In this document: piece after piece, positions 1-5,845 of the stretch
Position numbering within the stretch: position 1 is the first letter of the stretch
Layout: every line of letters starts with the position of its first letter
Source of the DNA: Mesolinea sp964536465
GTDB lineage: Bacteria > Chloroflexota > Anaerolineae > Anaerolineales > Anaerolineaceae
NCBI GenBank assembly: GCA_964536465.1
Contig: CAZHXQ010000091.1
Coordinates: forward strand, 1 to 6,708
Reading direction: 5' to 3'
DNA: 6,708 bases
The notes under the pieces: generated by a model
Database searches by the model: none
Seen by the model: only the letters and a program-made list of their open reading frames with translations
Told to the model about the DNA's origin: nothing
Translations under genes and position numbers: made by a program

Positions 1-621
1 GTTTTGAATGGCAATCGGGGCATGGCTGGCAATGCGGGTTGCCATTTTCATCGCTTCTTGCATTAAGCTCTCTGTTGGGAAAACAGCGCTCACCAGACCA
101 ATCTGCAGAGCTTCATCGGCTTTGATGTTGCGGCAAGTGAAGAGAATTTCCTTCGCTTTTGAAGTTGATCCAATCACGCGGGCAAGGCGTTGAGTGCCCC
201 CAAACCCAGGGGTGATGCCCAGCCCTGCTTCAGGCTGACCGAATATGGCGTTCTGGCTGCAAATGCGTACATCGCAGCTTAACGCCAGTTCATTGCCACC
301 GCCCAGAGCGTAGCCATTGATGGCAGCAATCACCGGCAGCGGAAATTTTGCAATTCTGCTGAATAAGGCATTGCCGATTTGGCCAAAACTCCTGGCCTCA
401 GCTGCGTCCATGCCACTCATTTCAGCCACATCCGCGCCGGCGACAAAGGCTTTTTCTCCCGCGCCAGTAATGACCAGACATCGAACGATATCTGGATCGA
501 CTCGATCGAGAACCTGATCCAATTCTGCCAGCACATCACTATTGAGCGCATTCAAGGCTTCGGGTCGGTTGATGGTAATCACTCCTACAGCGTCATTTAT
601 TTCATATTGAATGTAAGTCAT
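1..621 (-). CDS. Enoyl-CoA hydratase / crotonase family protein (3' end outside window)
   Basis: This protein probably hydrates crotonyl-CoA or another short-chain enoyl-CoA to the 3-hydroxyacyl-CoA in the cytoplasm. The 207 visible residues begin MTYIQYEINDAVGVITINRP, the usual crotonase N-terminus. A 'GEKAFVAGADVAEM' segment (about 55-68) matches the CoA-binding and first oxyanion-hole region. The second oxyanion-hole region, 'INGYALGGGNELA', lies at 101-113. Both catalytic glutamates expected of true hydratases are present: E111 in GGGNELA and E131 in FGQPEAGLG, 20 residues apart as in the family. This favours a hydratase over an isomerase or hydrolase. The family is usually about 260 residues, so roughly 50 C-terminal residues lie beyond the left edge. 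The ATG overlaps the thiolase stop as ATGA and has a GGAGG seven bases upstream, so the two genes are probably translationally coupled. Substrate chain length cannot be read from sequence. Confidence 0.95.
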   Translation of the reverse strand, partial: MTYIQYEINDAVGVITINRPEALNALNSDVLAELDQVLDRVDPDIVRCLVITGAGEKAFVAGADVAEMSGMDAAEARSFGQIGNALFSRIAKFPLPVIAAINGYALGGGNELALSCDVRICSQNAIFGQPEAGLGITPGFGGTQRLARVIGSTSKAKEILFTCRNIKADEALQIGLVSAVFPTESLMQEAMKMATRIASHAPIAIQN

Positions 622-1814
622 ATTCCAGCCTCCGGTTTTGCAATAGCAGTGGCGCAGCCCATGCCGCCTCCGATACAGAGAGTGGCCAGACCCAATCTGG
701 CATCAGGTTGTCGTTTCATTTCGTGAATCAGAGAAACCAAAATACGGCAGCCAGAGGCTCCAATAGGATGCCCCAACGCGATCGCGCCGCCATTGACATT
801 CAACTTCTCAGTATCAATCCCCAACTCGTTTATTACGGCGATAGATTGGGCTGCAAAAGCCTCGTTGGCTTCAATAACATCAAAATCTTCCATAGTTTTG
901 CCGGTTTTTTCCAGCAGTTTTCTGGTCGCAGGCACAGGGCCCATGCCCATAACAGAAGGATCAACACCTTCCAGGGCGCTTGCAAGCCAGTAAGCCTCAG
1001 GGGTCACCCCTAACTCGCGGGCTTTCTGCTCGCTCATGACCACCACGGCTGCCGCACCATCATTGATTGTGGAAGAATTTCCAGCAGTCACCACCCCATC
1101 GGGTTTGAAGGCGGGTCTTAGCTTTGCCAGTCCTTCTGAGGTTGTATCCCCGCGAATACCCTCATCTTCAACGAAATTGACGACATCCCGCTTGACGCGC
1201 ACCTGCACGGGGACGATCTCGTCAACAAATTTGCCCTCAGCCTGAGCCCTGGCAGCCTTTTGCTGCGAGGCGGCTGAAAACTTATCCATTTCCTCGCGGG
1301 TAAGGTTCCATTGCTCCGCGATGTTTTCTGCTGTGATGCCCATATGCAGCTGACTGAAAGCGTCTGTCAGACCATCATTTACCATGGTGTCGACCAGCTT
1401 TCCATCGCCAAGGCGGTAGCCAGCTCGCGCCTGTGGAAGCGCATAAGGTGCCGCCGACATGTTCTCCATGCCGCCGGCAACCACCACGTCGGCTTCACCA
1501 AGCAAAACCATCCTGGCTGCCATGTTGACTGCCTCAAGACCGGAACCGCAGACAACGTTGATGGTAATAGCTGGGGATTCGACAGGAATACCAGCATTTA
1601 CAGCTGCCTGGCGGGTAACGTTTTGCCCTTGAGCAGCCTGCAGAACACAGCCCATGTACACCATATCTACATCAGTTGGCTGAATACCTGCTCGGCGGAT
1701 AGCTTCCCGGATGACAACTTCGCCGAGCTTCGCTACAGGAACGGTTGATAGCATGCCGCTCATCTTTCCTATCGCAGTACGACACGACCCGGCAATGACG
1801 ACTTTTGCATTCAT
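618..1814 (-). CDS. Acetyl-CoA C-acetyltransferase (thiolase)
   Basis: This cytoplasmic thiolase condenses two acetyl-CoA to acetoacetyl-CoA or performs the reverse thiolytic cleavage. From the chosen start it has 398 residues, close to the family's roughly 392. The acylated nucleophile is C89 in 'INVVCGSGLEAVNMA'. 'AGGMENMS' and 'HMGITAENIAEQWN' are conserved family segments, and 'NEAFAAQS' marks the C-terminal half. The general base is H349 in 'NGGAIALGHPIGASG', and the second catalytic cysteine is C380 in 'LATLCIGGGMG'. The whole sequence resembles clostridial ThlA and AtoB-type biosynthetic thiolases. An upstream in-frame ATG at 1835 would add seven residues, but it has no ribosome binding site. 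The ATG at 1814 has AAAGGG eight bases upstream and places the nucleophile at the usual position 89. It is first in an operon with crotonase, which points to C4 acyl-CoA metabolism (butyrate/crotonyl-CoA or beta-oxidation); direction is not determined. Confidence 0.96.
   Translation of the reverse strand: MNAKVVIAGSCRTAIGKMSGMLSTVPVAKLGEVVIREAIRRAGIQPTDVDMVYMGCVLQAAQGQNVTRQAAVNAGIPVESPAITINVVCGSGLEAVNMAARMVLLGEADVVVAGGMENMSAAPYALPQARAGYRLGDGKLVDTMVNDGLTDAFSQLHMGITAENIAEQWNLTREEMDKFSAASQQKAARAQAEGKFVDEIVPVQVRVKRDVVNFVEDEGIRGDTTSEGLAKLRPAFKPDGVVTAGNSSTINDGAAAVVVMSEQKARELGVTPEAYWLASALEGVDPSVMGMGPVPATRKLLEKTGKTMEDFDVIEANEAFAAQSIAVINELGIDTEKLNVNGGAIALGHPIGASGCRILVSLIHEMKRQPDARLGLATLCIGGGMGCATAIAKPEAGI
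629..633 (-). promoter_or_regulatory. Ribosome binding site of the crotonase gene, inside the thiolase 3' end
   Basis: The minus strand reads GGAGG, seven bases before the ATG at 621. It lies within the last codons of the thiolase gene and fixes the crotonase start. Together with the four-base ATGA overlap, it indicates expression from one message. Confidence 0.8.
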
Positions 1815-1818
1815 AAAT

Positions 1819-1828
1819 GCTTCCCTTT
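1819..1828 (-). promoter_or_regulatory. Ribosome binding site deciding the thiolase start
   Basis: The minus strand carries AAAGGGAAGC, with GGG eight bases before the ATG at 1814. No comparable purine-rich site precedes the alternative ATG at 1835, so the shorter 398-residue protein is preferred. Confidence 0.65.
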
Positions 1829-1952
1829 CATTCAAGATCTGGGGTGAGGTATTGACAGAAACAAGCGCAATCTAAACCATGGCAAGCTCATTCACTGCCT
1901 CCCAGACCGGATTGTCTGCCCTCATTATCCCATAGAATCGGCTCTCTTACCT

Positions 1953-1972
1953 TCAGAAATTTCCTTTTCTGA
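1953..1972. repeat. Inverted repeat TCAGAAA-N6-TTTCTGA in the divergent intergenic region
   Basis: Two perfect 7-base arms (1953-1959 and 1966-1972) flank a T-rich 6-base centre. The site lies about 140 bases upstream of the thiolase start and 70 bases upstream of the SOS promoter. It could be an operator for the leftward acyl-CoA operon or a small hairpin. I recognise no specific regulator, and a chance palindrome in AT-rich DNA is possible. Confidence 0.35.
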
Positions 1973-2026
1973 CCGATTGACAATTCACTCCCCTGTCCTG
2001 AGCAGACAGTAGTAGACTTTTGCTCT

Positions 2027-2041
2027 GAATTGACACAATTC
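2027..2041. repeat. Inverted repeat GAATTG-ACA-CAATTC abutting the SOS promoter
   Basis: Two perfect 6-base arms are separated by ACA, and the repeat ends exactly one base before the -35 hexamer at 2042. It contains a second TTGACA (2030-2035), 12 bases upstream of the real -35. A protein bound here could activate or block the promoter, but no known operator is recognised. Confidence 0.35.
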
Positions 2042-2070
2042 TTGACATTAGAACAAGTGTTCTATATAAT
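2042..2070 (+). promoter_or_regulatory. Consensus sigma-70/sigma-A promoter of the RecA-like/PolB operon
   Basis: TTGACA (2042-2047) and TATAAT (2065-2070) are both perfect consensus hexamers with the ideal 17-base spacer. Such a strong promoter normally needs tight repression, and a LexA-type operator fills the spacer. The expected transcription start, six to eight bases after the -10, falls at 2076-2078, on the ATG at 2077. The message is therefore probably leaderless. Confidence 0.9.
2050..2063 (+). promoter_or_regulatory. LexA-type SOS box (AGAACAAGTGTTCT) between -35 and -10
   Basis: The sequence is GAAC-AAGT-GTTC with one further matching base on each side, giving AGAACA/TGTTCT arms around AG. 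It fits the Gram-positive LexA (DinR) consensus GAAC-N4-GTTC, including the purine/pyrimidine preferences of the centre. It occupies the promoter spacer, where bound LexA would exclude RNA polymerase. The genes downstream encode a RecA-like protein and a DNA polymerase, as expected for a DNA-damage regulon. The match is seen directly; binding by this organism's LexA is inference. Confidence 0.85.
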
Positions 2071-2076
2071 TAGGGC

Positions 2077-2652
2077 ATGATGGAACACGATCGCTCTGAC
2101 TCACTGACTCTCTTCAAAATGCCGCTGCCGCCCAAGCGTTTTCTTGCTATCGGCACACACGCGCTCTCGAATCGCATGCTGCAGCTTATCTCCGCCCTGG
2201 CACTGAGACAGACGGTCACCGTGCTGGATTGCGGCAATCGCTCTAACATGTACGCAGTCGCCAAACTGATCCGCCCCTACACGTCAGACCCGGTCAGCGT
2301 AATGAACCACATCCGCCTTTCCCGCGCGTTCACCTGCTACCAGGTTTTGGCGATGATCCGGGCAACTGCCAACAACCCGCCCCGCGAACCCTTGGTACTG
2401 CTGGACTTGCTGGCAACCTTTTTAGATGAGGATGTAGAACTTAAAGACAGCCAGCGCCTGCTCAAGCACAGTCTGGACATTTTAGAAAGCATGAGCCACT
2501 TTGCGCCGGTGGTGATCAGCACACGCCCAATCCCCGCCATTGCTGAAAACCGCGGCGTTTTGATGGAACAGCTCAAAATCAGCGCTGACATCTGTTGGGA
2601 AGAGCCGCTGCCCCTTCCCGCTGATCAGGAGCGGCAGCTGGCTCTGTTTTAA
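2077..2652 (+). CDS. RecA/RadA-like protein without a Walker A motif, first gene of the SOS-controlled PolB operon
   Basis: The 191-residue protein looks like a single degenerate RecA-fold domain. Where a P-loop would sit, after the first strand, it reads 'FLAIGTHALSNRMLQLISAL' (22-41), with no GxxxxGK[ST]. The next strand, 'TVTVLDCGN' (46-54), fits the fold. 'HIRLSRAFTCYQVLAMI' (78-94) resembles the 'ARAF/Y' segment of RadA and Rad51 proteins. 'PLVLLDLL' (105-112) is a Walker B-like strand with D110, followed by 'FLDEDVELKDSQRLL', a helix and the strand 'APVVISTRP'. ATP hydrolysis is therefore doubtful and a structural or partner-loading role likelier, as for ImuA-type proteins. The start is the first of two adjacent ATGs and coincides with the predicted transcription start; no ribosome binding site precedes it. 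An alternative ATG at 2119 also lacks one. The next gene begins 11 bases after the stop. Fold assignment is by eye and moderately sure. Confidence 0.75.
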   Translation: MMEHDRSDSLTLFKMPLPPKRFLAIGTHALSNRMLQLISALALRQTVTVLDCGNRSNMYAVAKLIRPYTSDPVSVMNHIRLSRAFTCYQVLAMIRATANNPPREPLVLLDLLATFLDEDVELKDSQRLLKHSLDILESMSHFAPVVISTRPIPAIAENRGVLMEQLKISADICWEEPLPLPADQERQLALF

Positions 2653-2663
2653 GTGAGGTAATC

Positions 2664-3098
2664 ATGGGAAGAACCATTGCATCTATCACTCAAACCTGGC
2701 AAGAGGAAGAAGCCGCGCTCAATCGTTTCAAACGCGCTCTGCGCAAAGATGACCAGGTCCTGCTGGATGAATTGCTGGTAATGTCACGCCTTCACCTGGC
2801 TGAAGCCTCTTACGCTTCCAACCTTTACCCGCTCGATATGTACCTGATCGCCATCCTGCTGGAGGTCTACAAGCAGCTCAAAGACACCCAGCGCAAACTG
2901 TACAATCGGGATGAGCTTAAAGACCAGGCACGCCTGGAGGAAGAAGACGTTTTTCTCAAGCTGATTAACAACTACCTGGAAATTTCTTCTGAAAGACAGC
3001 AAGTGGAAGCTCCCCCGCCCCAACAAAAGGAGCATGAACTGCAAGTGGCAGAAATCGAGGCTGCCTGCGCGTATACCGACTTTGAAGAGGCGCCGTGA
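2664..3098 (+). CDS. Small helical protein of unknown function, middle gene of the SOS/PolB operon
   Basis: I do not recognise a named family in this 144-residue protein. It appears almost wholly alpha-helical and highly charged. Residues 10-75 hold amphipathic stretches such as 'WQEEEAALNRFKRALRKDD' and 'PLDMYLIAILLEVYKQLKD'. A segment rich in E, K and R follows (about 76-112), then a proline/glutamine linker ('APPPQQKEHEL', about 116-126) and an acidic C-terminal tail. There is no signal peptide, membrane segment or metal-binding cysteine cluster. The ATG has GAGG five bases upstream. The 3' end overlaps the polymerase start as GTGA, so the two are probably translationally coupled and made in matched amounts. 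I infer a protein-interaction role: an adaptor between the RecA-like protein and the polymerase, with the tail possibly acting as a binding peptide. Confidence 0.8.
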   Translation: MGRTIASITQTWQEEEAALNRFKRALRKDDQVLLDELLVMSRLHLAEASYASNLYPLDMYLIAILLEVYKQLKDTQRKLYNRDELKDQARLEEEDVFLKLINNYLEISSERQQVEAPPPQQKEHELQVAEIEAACAYTDFEEAP

Positions 3099-5338
3099 GT
3101 CAGACACACTCCTTTACCGGCTGGCTGCTGGACCTCTACCTGAATCAGGAGCAAGGCTTGAGTCTCTGGTTCATCTCCGCGGACGATGACAGCCGCGTCT
3201 GCTTCGGGCAGCGTTTTCCGGTCAGCTTTTATGCTGCCGGTCCTAACGAAACCCTGCGCGCGCTCTGGAAGACGGTGTCCGGCCGCCAGGGGGTGCTTTC
3301 ACTCAACCGGCAGCGCAAACGAGACGTTTTCGAAGACCAGCTGGTGGACGTGATGGCAATTAAGATGGAATCCCCTGCCAGTCAGATCAAGCTTTTTCAC
3401 GAAATTGAAGAAATCTTTCCAGACCTGACCTACTATGATGCCGACCTGACCATCAGCACGCGCTACATTGCCCGTTATGGTGCCTTTCCACTGGCCTTAT
3501 GTCAGTTGGAGGTCGATCAGGAGCGACTGATTCAGTCTATCCAGGTGCTCAATGACCGTTGGGATCTGCTGCCAGAGCTGCCGCCTTTGCGGGTGTTGAG
3601 AATTTGCCCGGATTCTGACCCCACTCGTGCTACTGTGCGGTCTCTTCTTATTCACAGTGATCGTTTTGAGCAGCGGCTGAGCCTCGACTCGCAGGGGCAA
3701 TACCTGCAGACGCTTGACCAGATCCTGGCTGATTATGACCCCGACATTCTGGTGAGCGACTGGGGTGACAGCTGGCTGATCCCTTTTCTGCTCAAGCAGT
3801 CGCAAGAAGCCGGGGTCCCACTGCGACTGAACCGGGATACCAGCCGACCAGTGCAGTGGCAAAAGGAAACCACCTATTTCTCTTACGGGCACATCATCTA
3901 CCGCCCGGAGGAAGCGCACCTGTTTGGCCGCTGTCATATCGACCGCAAAGCTGCCATGATGTGGTCAGATTACAGCCTGGCAGGGACACTTGAGATGGCA
4001 CGTGTAACCACCTTGCCCATCGAGAAGGCTGCCCGCGTCTCGCCGGGTCAGGGTATTTCGGCCATGCAGGTTATTACCGCGCTGGAAAAAGATGTCTTGG
4101 TGCCCTATCAGAAACGCCAGTTCGAAGAATTTAAAACCGGACTGCAATTGATCCAATCTGATCGCGGTGGCATGGTCTATCAACCCATCATCGGGCTGCA
4201 TACGGATGTAGCCCAGATCGATTTCATCTCCATGTATCCCGCCATCATAATCCTGGGCAATATCTCCCCTGAAGTGCCGCTGCCAGACGGGCTGACCCCG
4301 GCACATGAAGACCTGGGCGTGGTTCCGCTGACGCTTAAACCACTTTATCAAAAACGGGTTGCTATCAAACAGAAAATCAGGACTTACCCGGAAAATCACC
4401 CGATGGTAGCCCACCTGAAAGAGCGCGCTCAGGCACTCAAATGGCTCCTGGTGGTTTGCTTTGGATTTCTGGGCTATAAAAGCGCGCGCTATGGGCGCAT
4501 TGAGGCACACGAAGCCGTTACTAGGGGAGGCCGCGAGGTGCTCTTGCGCGCCAAGGATGTCGCCGAGGAAGAGGGCTTTGAGGTGCTGCACATGTATGTG
4601 GACGCACTTTGGGTCAAGAAAAAGGGCTGCAACAAACCGGGACATTTCACTGAGCTGATAACAAAGATCAACCACCGCACCGGTCTGACCATAAACCTGG
4701 ACGGAGTATATCGTTGGGTGGCTTTTTTACCTTCCAAGGTTGACCCTCGCATCCCGGTCGCCAACCGCTATTTCGGCGTCTTTCAAAGTGGGGAGATCAA
4801 GGTGCGCGGACTGGAAGCCCGCCGGCGGGACACACCGCTCTGGATCGCGGGTGTGCAAAGAGAAATGATCGGCCTGTTGGGACGAGCCCGCACACAAGCC
4901 CAGCTCGAGAGCAGCCTTCAGGATGCCTTTAACTGCTTTCAGCAAGCGCTTCAGGCCTTGAAATCCGGACTGATCCAACCAGAGCAATTGGTGATCAACG
5001 GTAAGGTCAGTTATGCGCTGGAGGCCTACAAAGCCTCGACCGCGTCAGTGCGGGCCGCCAGGCAAATGCAAGCGGCGGGCATGGCTGTCAAACCCGGTAT
5101 GCGGGTGCGGTTTGTCTACACCCGCGGTGAGCCAGATGTGGTTGCCTGGGATCTGGGAGGCCGGCTTGAAGTGGATACCCTCGATTTGGATAAATACGTG
5201 GAGCTGCTTATTCGCGCCGCCAGTTCTGTGTTGTCTCCCTTTGGTATCGCCACTGACCTGCTGCGTGAGTGGAGCCTGTCGGATGGTTTACAGCTCCGGC
5301 TGCCCGCAGCTTCTTACCTGGAAACAAACAAAAGTTGA
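3095..5338 (+). CDS. Family B DNA polymerase, divergent, exonuclease motifs degraded
   Basis: The 747-residue protein has the family B order: N-terminal domain (1-160), exonuclease-like domain (about 165-310), palm/fingers and thumb. Motif A is intact: D376 in 'IDFISMYPAII', followed by 'NISPE'. Motif B keeps K449 and F456-G457 but has V453-V454 where NS is usual. Motif C reads 'HMYVDALWV' (499-507). Aligned on DSLFV, D503 matches the essential second aspartate and Y501 replaces the first. Primer-binding 'KVRG' is at 569-572. Exo I (usual DxE) is 'ICPDSD' (170-175). Exo II keeps the framework 'SDWGDSWLIPFL' (221-232) but has W223 and L228 in place of the catalytic N and D. The Exo III region (Y293-G297) lacks the final D. 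Proofreading is probably absent. The start is GTG, with GAGG four bases upstream, overlapping the previous stop. It is likely a damage-induced polymerase, comparable in role to SOS-regulated E. coli Pol II; catalytic competence is uncertain. Confidence 0.93.
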   Translation: MSQTHSFTGWLLDLYLNQEQGLSLWFISADDDSRVCFGQRFPVSFYAAGPNETLRALWKTVSGRQGVLSLNRQRKRDVFEDQLVDVMAIKMESPASQIKLFHEIEEIFPDLTYYDADLTISTRYIARYGAFPLALCQLEVDQERLIQSIQVLNDRWDLLPELPPLRVLRICPDSDPTRATVRSLLIHSDRFEQRLSLDSQGQYLQTLDQILADYDPDILVSDWGDSWLIPFLLKQSQEAGVPLRLNRDTSRPVQWQKETTYFSYGHIIYRPEEAHLFGRCHIDRKAAMMWSDYSLAGTLEMARVTTLPIEKAARVSPGQGISAMQVITALEKDVLVPYQKRQFEEFKTGLQLIQSDRGGMVYQPIIGLHTDVAQIDFISMYPAIIILGNISPEVPLPDGLTPAHEDLGVVPLTLKPLYQKRVAIKQKIRTYPENHPMVAHLKERAQALKWLLVVCFGFLGYKSARYGRIEAHEAVTRGGREVLLRAKDVAEEEGFEVLHMYVDALWVKKKGCNKPGHFTELITKINHRTGLTINLDGVYRWVAFLPSKVDPRIPVANRYFGVFQSGEIKVRGLEARRRDTPLWIAGVQREMIGLLGRARTQAQLESSLQDAFNCFQQALQALKSGLIQPEQLVINGKVSYALEAYKASTASVRAARQMQAAGMAVKPGMRVRFVYTRGEPDVVAWDLGGRLEVDTLDLDKYVELLIRAASSVLSPFGIATDLLREWSLSDGLQLRLPAASYLETNKS

Positions 5339-5361
5339 TCGGGGCAATTCATCCCTGTGGA

Positions 5362-5520
5362 TCATTGCAGATTGGCCGGTTTAGCCAGGGTCGCACCATT
5401 CAGATTGACCACTGGACCAAAAGCCTCGGCCCAAGCAAGCCCTTCTGCCTGGGGGTGGTATCCATAATAAACCCAGAAGATGCCCCCGTAAAGATAGGAC
5501 CTCATGCCAGGCTGCCACAT
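5362..5520 (-). pseudogene. 52-codon ORF, probable 3' remnant of a gene convergent to the polymerase
   Basis: This minus-strand ORF encodes a 52-residue peptide rich in aromatics and glycine ('SYLYGGIFWVYYGYHPQ' near its N-terminus, 'LNGATLAKPANLQ' at its end). I recognise no family. It looks more like coding sequence than the AT-rich DNA beyond it, and its stop lies only 23 bases from the polymerase stop, a spacing typical of two real convergent genes. An in-frame TAG directly precedes its ATG and there is no clear ribosome binding site. I therefore think it is the surviving C-terminus of a larger gene whose 5' part was lost, perhaps when the insertion element arrived. A chance ORF or an intact small gene remains possible. 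Confidence 0.35.
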
Positions 5521-5766
5521 CTATCTAACTGGCATCCTGCAAAGTGAAAACCTGTTGTTCAGCATGCGTGCAACTTGCTCTAACAGCCTTGCTTGAATTT
5601 TTTTTATATTGAAGTTCTATTTGAATTTTTAGGGAGTATCTATCGAAATCGCTATAACCTATAATGGCTACACGCATTAATTTGTCATAAAAACTATCGA
5701 CCACAATTATTTGCTTCCACAAAATTTTAATCTAATTTGGCTAACCCATGAGCGAGTTCAAACACA
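5521..5766. other. AT-rich gene-free stretch between the gene remnant and the insertion element
   Basis: Composition shifts visibly to AT-rich here, with runs of A and T including eight T at 5598-5605. No ORF has both a convincing start and a ribosome binding site. No clear hairpin precedes the T-run, so I do not call it a terminator. The region may be old noncoding DNA or decayed foreign DNA next to the mobile element. Confidence 0.5.
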
Positions 5767-5831
5767 TGTGAGACGATAAGGCTTTACAAAAAAGCACATT
5801 GGGGTCATCCTAAAGGGTGGAAAACCTAAAT

Positions 5832-5838
5832 AAGGAGG
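5832..5838 (+). promoter_or_regulatory. Strong ribosome binding site of the transposase
   Basis: AAGGAGG lies seven bases upstream of the ATG at 5846, a near-perfect Shine-Dalgarno sequence. It fixes the transposase start. Confidence 0.85.
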
Positions 5839-5845
5839 AACCCCA

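Noticed and set aside
1311..1748. 145-codon plus-strand ORF over the thiolase
   Set aside because: It is antisense to the thiolase N-terminal half including the catalytic cysteine; no domain or ribosome binding site supports it.
1852..1857. TTGACA as a promoter -35 box for the plus strand
   Set aside because: No -10-like hexamer lies 16-18 bases downstream and no gene would be served. The same holds for the TTGACA at 1977-1982.
1924..1929. GATAAT on the minus strand as a -10 box for the thiolase operon
   Set aside because: The position about 110 bases upstream is possible, but no -35-like hexamer sits 16-18 bases further upstream, so the promoter is not called.
3965..4675. 236-codon minus-strand ORF opposite the polymerase
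   Set aside because: It is antisense to the conserved palm and fingers of the polymerase, whose motifs show the plus frame is the coding one; its own sequence has no recognisable domain.
5504..5535. Inverted repeat ATGCCAG/CTGGCAT as a terminator after the polymerase
   Set aside because: The loop is 18 bases, the 7-base stem is modest and no T-run follows on either strand; it also overlaps the possible gene remnant.
5598..5605. Run of eight T as a rho-independent terminator
   Set aside because: No GC-rich stem could be paired immediately upstream; only 4-base matches were found.
5525..5722. 65-codon minus-strand ORF in the AT-rich region
   Set aside because: It starts with TTG, has no ribosome binding site, lies in AT-rich DNA and resembles no family I know; the composition does not suggest coding.
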